From assembly GCA_017547395.1 (NCBI GenBank), contig JAFYPS010000187.1, positions 1 through 10,988 of the forward strand: a stretch of DNA of 10,988 nucleotides. Direction: 5' to 3'. The number at the start of each line of letters is the position of its first letter. The first letter of the stretch is position 1. The position numbers were made by a program, and so were the translations under genes. This document shows positions 6,354 to 10,988 of this stretch, in pieces. The stretch is from Clostridia bacterium. Its GTDB lineage: Bacteria > Bacillota_A > Clostridia > Oscillospirales > CAG-272. The notes under the pieces are model-generated. The model saw nothing but the letters and a program-made list of their open reading frames with translations, did not search any database and was not told where the DNA came from.

Positions 6354-7262
6354 TTATTTTTCTCCTTTTTCAAGGGCTTCCCAGATTCCCGCCATATACA
6401 TAGCACCAAGCGCTCTGTCATAAAGACCGTAGCCAGGTTTGCCTGTTTCGCCCCATATCATTCTGCCGTGGTCAGGGCGGAGATATCCGTCAAAACCGCA
6501 CTCGTGGTATGCCTTAAGAATTTCAACGACGTCAAGTGAGCCGCATTTTGAAAGGTGACCGCTTTCTTCAAACGAGCCGTCCTCAAGAATTTTGACGTTT
6601 CTTACGTGGGCAAAGTGGATTCTACCCATTTTTCCGTATTTGCGAACCATCGCGGTGTAATCGTTTGACTTTGTGCAGCCAAGCGAACCGCTGCAAAGGG
6701 TAAGACCGTGGTGAACGTCATCGTAAAGGGACAAAAATCTGTCGATATTTTCCTCGTTTGTGATAATTCTCGGAATGCCGAAGATAGGCCACGGCGGGTC
6801 ATCGGGGTGAATCGCCATTTTTACGTCGTACTCGATTGCAACGGGGATAATCTCTTTAATGAAGTATTCGAGGTTTTTCCAGAGACCTTCTTCGCCGATT
6901 TTCTTGTATTCATCAATAAGACCGCTCATCTCATCCGGCGTATAGGATGCATCCCAGCCGGGAAGAGTCATCTTTGTCGGGTCCATTTTGTCAACGTCTT
7001 CCTTGTAGTTTTCGATATAGCGCTTGTAGTCGCCGCGGCGAAGCTTGATATCCTCGTGTACGGGAACGCTTTCGATAACTTCAAATTCAAGTCCCGCATC
7101 CTCACACTGCTTTTTAAGTGCGGCGATCTCCTCGTTTGACCACACTTCACCGACGGGAGTGGAGTAAACAGCCGTAACAACTCCGCTTATGCAGGGAATC
7201 TGCCTGATTTTTTCAAGGCTGATAGAGTCGCCCTGACCGTACCAACGAAAGGTAATTTTCAT
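6354..7262 (-). CDS. uxuA: Mannonate dehydratase UxuA, apparently with an internal deletion
   Basis: Predicted to dehydrate D-mannonate to 2-keto-3-deoxy-D-gluconate (EC 4.2.1.8) in the cytoplasm. The family pattern is strong at both ends: FRWYG (5-9), GEVWS (38-42), [10 protein letters not shown] (64-73), [11 protein letters not shown] (152-162), C190 in [17 protein letters not shown] (217-224), [26 protein letters not shown] (split over 262-287). H152, C190, H219 and D264 are the likely metal ligands. It is only 302 residues, where relatives have about 350-395. The shortfall maps to one place, after IENYK (residue 87), where the conserved RNLG...CYNFMPVFDWTR stretch should follow but the sequence jumps to [10 protein letters not shown]. 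The frame is intact. The ATG is preceded by AAAGGA, whose AAA overlaps the TAA of the esterase gene. Activity of this short form is uncertain. Confidence 0.9.
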   Translation of the reverse strand: MKITFRWYGQGDSISLEKIRQIPCISGVVTAVYSTPVGEVWSNEEIAALKKQCEDAGLEFEVIESVPVHEDIKLRRGDYKRYIENYKEDVDKMDPTKMTLPGWDASYTPDEMSGLIDEYKKIGEEGLWKNLEYFIKEIIPVAIEYDVKMAIHPDDPPWPIFGIPRIITNEENIDRFLSLYDDVHHGLTLCSGSLGCTKSNDYTAMVRKYGKMGRIHFAHVRNVKILEDGSFEESGHLSKCGSLDVVEILKAYHECGFDGYLRPDHGRMIWGETGKPGYGLYDRALGAMYMAGIWEALEKGEK

Positions 7263-7273
7263 AATCGTATCCT

Positions 7274-8026
7274 TTACAGTAATTCAAGCGACGTGCGAAG
7301 CGCATCGTCGGGATTTGGTTTTTCTTTGAAAATTTTATTCGGGTCGCGAAGCTTTTCAAACTCGTCAAAATATCTGTGTCCGAATTCGTAAAGCGATTTT
7401 GAGTTGAAGTGCAGAAGGTCACTGTTTGAGGTAAGCCCTTTTGCCGAAACGTAGCCGACCATCGGGAGTTCGTCTGCAACCTCTTTGATCTGTGAATCTA
7501 TAAGTGCGCAGTTTTTCATATGCTCGTCAAACGTGCAGTCACCTAAAAAGTCGCCAAGTCCGCCAAGAAGAAACGGAACGTCATAGAGGTCAAGCTCCTT
7601 TTTGAACGCCTCGATTATTGCCTTGAGCTTTTCCTTGTACGGTGCAACACGCTCGGGTAAACGGTCGCTTTCGCCCTGATGCCAGAGTACGCCCGCGATG
7701 GTTGAAGTGCGCATTGCAAGGCGCGCCTGATAAATCGCGTGGTCAAAGAGCAGACTGCCCTCTTTCCACTGTCCGGCACTTGTACCGCCGTCTGCCGCAG
7801 GAATGAGACCAACGTCAACGCCGTATTTTTCGGCATACTTTTCAGCAAAACTTTCTGCAAGACAGACTCCGGAAAAACTCCGGTCACAGTTTACAGGGCG
7901 GTACATTCTCTGCCAACGTCCGTTGCGAAGTACCTTGATGTTTTTTGTATTGATTTTTTCAGCCTCGGATAAGGCACCGCGACCCGCCATATTTGACTGA
8001 CCTATGAGCAGAAAAGAATGAATCAT
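7274..8026 (-). CDS. SASA-domain carbohydrate esterase (sialate O-acetylesterase / CE6-like)
   Basis: A 250-residue SGNH-fold hydrolase of the SASA family (PF03629), which includes acetylxylan esterases of CE6 and sialate O-acetylesterases such as NanS. Visible catalytic blocks are [10 protein letters not shown] with nucleophile S11 (block I), a GGTSAGQW turn (80-87), VLWHQGESD (113-121), and DLLHFN with D203 and H206 completing the triad. There is no signal peptide, so it acts inside the cell, probably removing O-acetyl groups from imported oligosaccharides before the glucuronidase can act. Its ATG overlaps the TAA of the GH2 gene by one base (TAATG), with AAGGGG about 10 bases upstream, indicating translational coupling. 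The residues after about 226 form a charged tail of unknown role. Substrate is inferred only from the operon. Confidence 0.87.
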   Translation of the reverse strand: MIHSFLLIGQSNMAGRGALSEAEKINTKNIKVLRNGRWQRMYRPVNCDRSFSGVCLAESFAEKYAEKYGVDVGLIPAADGGTSAGQWKEGSLLFDHAIYQARLAMRTSTIAGVLWHQGESDRLPERVAPYKEKLKAIIEAFKKELDLYDVPFLLGGLGDFLGDCTFDEHMKNCALIDSQIKEVADELPMVGYVSAKGLTSNSDLLHFNSKSLYEFGHRYFDEFEKLRDPNKIFKEKPNPDDALRTSLELL

Positions 8027-9741
8027 TACTTTTTCATCCCCTTATAGAATTTCTGCATAACGTAGAATGCGAGTTTGCGATGGGTTTTATCTGCGCTCAG
8101 CAGACCCTTGTTGTTATAGTAGTTCTGCAAATAGTGCGTTCTTCTCGGACAACGGAAGTCATAGAGTATCCACGGGCAAGTTCCCTTGAGGTAAGGAACA
8201 GATGGGAAAAGAGCGGTCTGTCTTTCGTAGAAATATTCCTGAAAGTCCTCGGTACTCTTGTCGGTTATAGTACCTCTGTAGCCTGAAAGCGCATCTGCAC
8301 CGAACTCGGTGATAATAACGGGTTTTGTCGGTTTGCTGTTTTCAAAAAACTCGGGGAGCAACTTGAAGTTCGGGGAGTACCAGCCGATATATTCATTAAC
8401 GCCAATGATGTCAAGATGCTTTTCGAGGCGGTCTGCAATTGCATTATGGAACACAAGGCAAGCGGCTGAAACGGGTCTTGTTTTGTCGGTGGCGTGAGCA
8501 AAGTCCACAAGTCTGCCCATAAACTCATAGCGCTCGTCGGTGTCGGGATTTTCATTTCCGACCGACCATATGATAACGCTTGCGCGATTGTAGTCGCGCT
8601 TTATAAGCTCGGCAAGCTGATTCTCTGCATCGGCGTACGTATCTTCGTTTTTGAATGCGATATGCCAGTAAACGGGAATTTCCTCCCAGAGCAAAATTCC
8701 GATTTCATCTGCGAGCTGCGCCATTCTTTCACTGTGAGGATAGTGTGCAACTCTCATAAAGTTGCATCCGAGCTCTTTTGCGAGCATAATGTTTTCGATA
8801 CGTTCCTCGTCTGTGAGTGCCTTGCCGTTCTCCACGCTTTCCTCATGCGCGCACACGCCGCGAAGGAAAATCGACTCGCCGTTAAGTACGATATCCATAC
8901 CGTCTACTTTTATTTCGCGGAAACCGACCTTGTCGGTAATCGCGTCTTCGCCGTAGGAAACAACAGCAGTATAGAGTTTTGGTTCTTCGGGCGACCAGAG
9001 TTTTGGCTCTGCGTCGAAAACAATCTCTCCGTAGCCGTTTTCAAGCTTGATTTCCTTATTTATATTAAGCTCGTCAATAGAAAGAGTTGCGGCGCCGTTT
9101 GCCTTTTCTGAAACGGTGACAGAAGCGCGGATCTTCTTGAAAGCAGAATTTGGTTCAAGCGCGATCTTGAAGTCTTTTATGTATACATTCGGCACGCGGA
9201 AAATTTCTATGTCACGGTAGATTCCGCCATAGTTGAACCAGTCTGTGGCAAGAGTGGGAACCTGAGATTCTCTTCTGGTGCTGTCAACCTGAATTATGAT
9301 ACGGTTGTGGCGGTCGATATGTTCCGTAATATCAAAATAGAAGGGGGTAGAGCCGCCGAGATGCATACCCAAAAGCTGCTTGTTGAGATATACTCTCGCA
9401 AGATAGTTTGCAGCGCCTATTTTTAAAATAACGCGCTCGTTTTCTTCTATGGGGATATACTCGAATTTGCGGGTAAATACAATGCTGCCATCGTAGAGTT
9501 TGAGTTCTTTTTCGTAAAGGTTCCAGCATACAGGAAGATTCATAAGCGGCCATTCGTCAAACGAGTAGTCAAGCGGAAGTGATAAACCGTTTCTGTCGGT
9601 CATCTTCTCGTTTTGCCAGTTGCCTTCAAGAAAGTGGTCATACTGGTCAATGCCGTAGTTCCAGGGGCCGTTTAGAGGCTCCTTTTTTCTTGAACGGTCA
9701 AAAACCATAGAGTCGGCAAGTACAAGATTATTATATTTCAT
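8026..9741 (-). CDS. uidA: Glycoside hydrolase family 2 beta-glucuronidase, cytoplasmic, no-loop-1 type
   Basis: A 571-residue enzyme releasing D-glucuronate from beta-glucuronides. It has the GH2 order: jelly-roll sugar-binding domain (about 20-185, with [14 protein letters not shown] at 167-180), immunoglobulin-like domain (about 186-280), and TIM barrel (about 281-571). The acid/base is E397 in SVGNEN and the nucleophile is E479 in ITEFGAD. The NNKG motif at 543-546 fits the NxKG signature that binds the glucuronate carboxylate and separates glucuronidases from beta-galactosidases. The segment between IP (355-356) and AELIKRD is about 18 residues shorter than I recall for E. coli GUS, so active-site loop 1 is absent. 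That usually goes with larger substrates. There is no signal peptide. AAAGGA lies 8 bases before the ATG. First gene of the operon, divergent from araC-type regulator; uxuA and uxuB-like genes downstream support the call. Confidence 0.9.
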   Translation of the reverse strand: MKYNNLVLADSMVFDRSRKKEPLNGPWNYGIDQYDHFLEGNWQNEKMTDRNGLSLPLDYSFDEWPLMNLPVCWNLYEKELKLYDGSIVFTRKFEYIPIEENERVILKIGAANYLARVYLNKQLLGMHLGGSTPFYFDITEHIDRHNRIIIQVDSTRRESQVPTLATDWFNYGGIYRDIEIFRVPNVYIKDFKIALEPNSAFKKIRASVTVSEKANGAATLSIDELNINKEIKLENGYGEIVFDAEPKLWSPEEPKLYTAVVSYGEDAITDKVGFREIKVDGMDIVLNGESIFLRGVCAHEESVENGKALTDEERIENIMLAKELGCNFMRVAHYPHSERMAQLADEIGILLWEEIPVYWHIAFKNEDTYADAENQLAELIKRDYNRASVIIWSVGNENPDTDERYEFMGRLVDFAHATDKTRPVSAACLVFHNAIADRLEKHLDIIGVNEYIGWYSPNFKLLPEFFENSKPTKPVIITEFGADALSGYRGTITDKSTEDFQEYFYERQTALFPSVPYLKGTCPWILYDFRCPRRTHYLQNYYNNKGLLSADKTHRKLAFYVMQKFYKGMKK

Positions 9742-9780
9742 GATGCCATTCCTTTCTCGGTGAAATTTTTATACAATATC

Positions 9781-9809
9781 AGTATACATCAAAGGAAAAA
9801 GCATTTCAA
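9781..9809 (-). promoter_or_regulatory. Promoter of the glucuronide operon
   Basis: On the minus strand TTGAAA (9804-9809) is spaced 17 bp from TATACT (9781-9786). The start would be near 9774, giving a leader of about 33 nt. A candidate AraC-type half-site ends only 4 bp upstream of the -35, the position expected for an activator touching RNA polymerase. Confidence 0.78.
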
Positions 9810-9812
9810 TTG

Positions 9813-9854
9813 CCATTTTACGCTTTGTATATTGCATTTTCGATCATAAAATGG
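9813..9854. promoter_or_regulatory. Candidate AraC-family operator in the divergent promoter region
   Basis: CATTTT occurs at 9814-9819 and again at 9835-9840, exactly 21 bp apart in the same orientation, with partly shared flanks (CCATTTTACG, GCATTTTCGA). That is the two-helical-turn spacing of AraC/XylS half-sites. A third, inverted copy (TAAAATGG, 9847-9854) forms an 8-bp perfect inverted repeat with CCATTTTA at 9813-9820. The block lies directly upstream of the operon -35 and overlaps the -35 of the regulator gene, so activation of the operon with autoregulation is the natural reading. A/T-rich sequence makes chance matches possible. Confidence 0.5.
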
Positions 9855-9860
9855 TATAAT
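9832..9860 (+). promoter_or_regulatory. Extended -10 promoter of the AraC-type gene, apparently leaderless
   Basis: TATAAT (9855-9860) preceded by TGG gives a TGn extended -10, with TTGCAT (9832-9837) 17 bp upstream. The ATG of the regulator begins at 9867, only 6 bp after the -10, so a start site at the usual distance would coincide with the ATG itself. No Shine-Dalgarno sequence lies between the -10 and the ATG. Confidence 0.72.
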
Positions 9861-9866
9861 TTTCAT

Positions 9867-10688
9867 ATGGACGTTTTAACTTTTTATTCAAGCGGTGATA
9901 TTTACCTGAAGCACAATATCACAGAAAGACCGTGCGACAGTGATTTTGAGATGCATATACACGACACCTGCGAGATTTATTTGTTTATGGGAGGTAACGC
10001 GGAATATCTCGTTGAAGGAAGTGTGTATCCACTCGATAAGGAAAGCGTAATTCTGCTCGCTCCTTTTGAATCCCACAAAACCAGAATTCTGTCAAGCGAG
10101 CCGTACGAGAGATACGTGGTTAATTTCCCGCGTACCTTTTTCGATTCGATAGACCCCGAAAGAAGACTGCTAAGCGCGCTTTTGTCGCGTGAAAACGGGA
10201 AAGACAACCTGTACAGAAAGGAGGAGCTTTCCGGTTTTGACGTAAAAAGTCTGTTTGACTTGGCGTGTTACTGTAAAGAAGACGATTACGGTAAAATACT
10301 GAAGATAAGGTCGATGCTTTTACAGCTTCTTGACGTAATCGGATGTGCATACAAAAAGCGCGGAAAAGAAAATGCCGTACAGAGCCGTGAAGCGGAGTTT
10401 GTCGCATACGTAAACGCTCATCTTGCCGAGGATATCTCGGTGCCTTCTGTCGCGGAACACTTTTTTCTAAGCGCCGTTCAGTTCAGCAGAATTTTTAAAA
10501 ACGCAACGGGAGCAGCTCCCTGGACATATATCACGCTGAAGCGGCTGAGCACGGCGAGAGAAAGGCTTGCAAACGGCGCGTCTGTTCAAAGTGCGTTTGA
10601 GGAAAGCGGATTTAAAGACTATTCTTCGTTTTACAGAGCATACGTCAGACATTTTGGCAAGATGCCGTCAGAGGATATAAGAAAATAA
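9867..10688 (+). CDS. AraC-family transcriptional regulator with cupin sensor domain
   Basis: A 273-residue one-component regulator. Residues about 5-100 form the cupin sensor domain, with FEMHIHDTCEIYLFMGG (27-43; H30, H32, E36) and H70, the pattern seen in sugar-responsive AraC proteins. Residues about 176-273 are the two-helix-turn-helix DNA-binding domain: HTH1 around 189-213 (DISVPSVAEHFFLS...FSRIFK) and HTH2 around 238-262, with the family signature ESGFKDYSSFYRAYVRHFG at 246-264. It is divergent from the GH2-esterase-uxuA-uxuB operon and most likely activates it in response to a glucuronide, glucuronate or fructuronate. I chose the ATG at 9867; the TTG-started extension from 9810 would overlap the promoter and adds residues not typical of the family. 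The chosen start has no ribosome binding site and sits 6 bp after a perfect -10. A 12-bp hairpin terminator follows the stop. Confidence 0.9.
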   Translation: MDVLTFYSSGDIYLKHNITERPCDSDFEMHIHDTCEIYLFMGGNAEYLVEGSVYPLDKESVILLAPFESHKTRILSSEPYERYVVNFPRTFFDSIDPERRLLSALLSRENGKDNLYRKEELSGFDVKSLFDLACYCKEDDYGKILKIRSMLLQLLDVIGCAYKKRGKENAVQSREAEFVAYVNAHLAEDISVPSVAEHFFLSAVQFSRIFKNATGAAPWTYITLKRLSTARERLANGASVQSAFEESGFKDYSSFYRAYVRHFGKMPSEDIRK

Positions 10689-10728
10689 AAAAATCACCGC
10701 CCGATTTTTCGGGCGGTGATAATTTTTA
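10689..10728 (+). terminator. Bidirectional terminator between the regulator and a small membrane-protein gene
   Basis: ATCACCGCCCGA (10693-10704) pairs perfectly with TCGGGCGGTGAT (10709-10720) around TTTT, a GC-rich 12-bp stem. The plus strand continues AATTTTTAG; the minus strand ends in a run of seven T. It starts within a few bases of the regulator's stop (10688) and about 11 bases past the stop of the convergent gene at 10732, so it serves both. Confidence 0.94.
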
Positions 10729-10731
10729 GTT

Positions 10732-10977
10732 TTACGCTTCTTCCTCGTCGGGAGTGCCTTCGCACTCTACTTCGATATAATCTTCGGGGAAATCGTCGTC
10801 AAAGCAATCGTCGTCAAGAAAATCTTCGCATTCGCAGTCGATGCACGCGGGAGCGTACTTCTGATACAGCTTGTATGCAAGAACAGCGAGCGCCGCAACG
10901 CCTGCAATAGCGGCAGAAACCGCAACGATAATCTTACCTACGTTAGGTTTTTCGGGTTTTTTACCGATATAAAGCAT
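10732..10977 (-). CDS. Small single-span membrane protein with acidic, cysteine-containing tail
   Basis: An 81-residue protein I do not recognise. A lysine-rich start (KKPEKPNVGK, 6-15) leads into one hydrophobic segment (about 16-36), then KLYQKYAP, then a tail from about residue 46 with 19 Asp/Glu in 36 residues and four of its cysteines arranged as CIDCEC (45, 48, 50) and C58, plus C72. Positive residues flank both sides of the membrane segment, so topology is not certain from charge alone. The ORF looks real: it ends just before a bidirectional terminator and is clearly protein-like in composition. The ATG is preceded within the 11 visible bases only by AGTGAATATAA, with no good ribosome binding site, so the start could differ or the gene could be cotranscribed from beyond the window. 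Metal or calcium binding by the tail is only a thought. Confidence 0.72.
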   Translation of the reverse strand: MLYIGKKPEKPNVGKIIVAVSAAIAGVAALAVLAYKLYQKYAPACIDCECEDFLDDDCFDDDFPEDYIEVECEGTPDEEEA

Positions 10978-10988
10978 TTATATTCACT

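Noticed and set aside
8494..9111. Plus-strand ORF (205 codons) opposite the glucuronidase gene
   Set aside because: The minus-strand GH2 reading has full catalytic motifs; the antisense ORF shows none and is a by-product of codon usage.
9810..9866. TTG-started N-terminal extension of the AraC-type regulator
   Set aside because: It would place the start upstream of the extended -10 promoter and over the operator; the extension is not typical of AraC N-termini.
9742..9866. Possible riboswitch or structured leader in the divergent gap
   Set aside because: Both predicted leaders are very short (about 33 nt and 0 nt) and no stable fold or T-box/riboswitch motif is seen.
1..10988. CRISPR array, tRNA/rRNA, phage, transposase, toxin-antitoxin or defence genes
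   Set aside because: Scanned by eye on both strands; no direct-repeat array, no tRNA-like fold, and no protein with motifs of these systems.

Overview
The window suggests a carbohydrate-degrading gut or rumen Clostridia (Bacillota), perhaps an uncultured Oscillospiraceae/Ruminococcaceae-type genome. The evidence is moderate GC content, A-rich Gram-positive ribosome binding sites (GGAGG or AAAGGA), near-consensus sigma-A promoters with 17-bp spacers, a C-terminal dockerin on a secreted glycosidase, and short intergenic gaps packed with terminator-promoter pairs. The lineage is an inference from style; no RNA or marker gene is present.

Layout, left to right. (1) The last 25 codons of a plus-strand gene end at 80 and are followed by a strong bidirectional terminator. 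(2) A 70-bp imperfect palindrome (166-235), resembling interspersed repeat elements, lies in the convergent gap. (3) A monocistronic ZIP-family metal transporter (273-1025, minus) has its own extended -10 promoter. (4) A secreted 723-residue protein (1120-3291, minus) joins a beta-helix-like N-terminus, a GH43-like five-blade glycosidase domain and a shortened dockerin. (5) A two-gene minus-strand unit (3423-5409) encodes an EamA/DMT permease and a malate/L-lactate dehydrogenase-family oxidoreductase one base apart. (6) A four-gene minus-strand operon (5508-9741) encodes GH2 beta-glucuronidase, a SASA/CE6-like esterase, mannonate dehydratase (UxuA) and an SDR mannonate/fructuronate oxidoreductase (UxuB-like). 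It is divergent from an AraC-family activator (9867-10688, plus). (7) A perfect 12-bp terminator hairpin separates the regulator from a convergent gene for a small, very acidic, cysteine-containing single-span membrane protein.

How they work together. The 5508-10688 block reads as a cytoplasmic glucuronide-use locus. The esterase and glucuronidase would trim acylated beta-glucuronides to D-glucuronate. After isomerisation to fructuronate by UxaC, which is not in this window, the SDR would make D-mannonate and UxuA would dehydrate it to 2-keto-3-deoxygluconate. The AraC protein probably controls both divergent promoters. A pair of CATTTT half-sites exactly 21 bp apart lies just upstream of the operon -35 and overlaps the regulator's own -35. 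No dedicated uptake system for the glucuronide is visible; the neighbouring DMT permease is a possible but unproven candidate.

The most notable oddities are: (a) a UxuA that appears to lack about 45-50 internal residues normally present in the family, although its reading frame and putative metal ligands are intact; (b) an AraC gene whose TATAAT box ends only 6 bp before the ATG, implying a leaderless mRNA; (c) a dockerin whose second calcium loop has collapsed; and (d) the palindromic repeat. I found no CRISPR array, tRNA, rRNA, transposase or phage gene, and no convincing new defence or mobile system.
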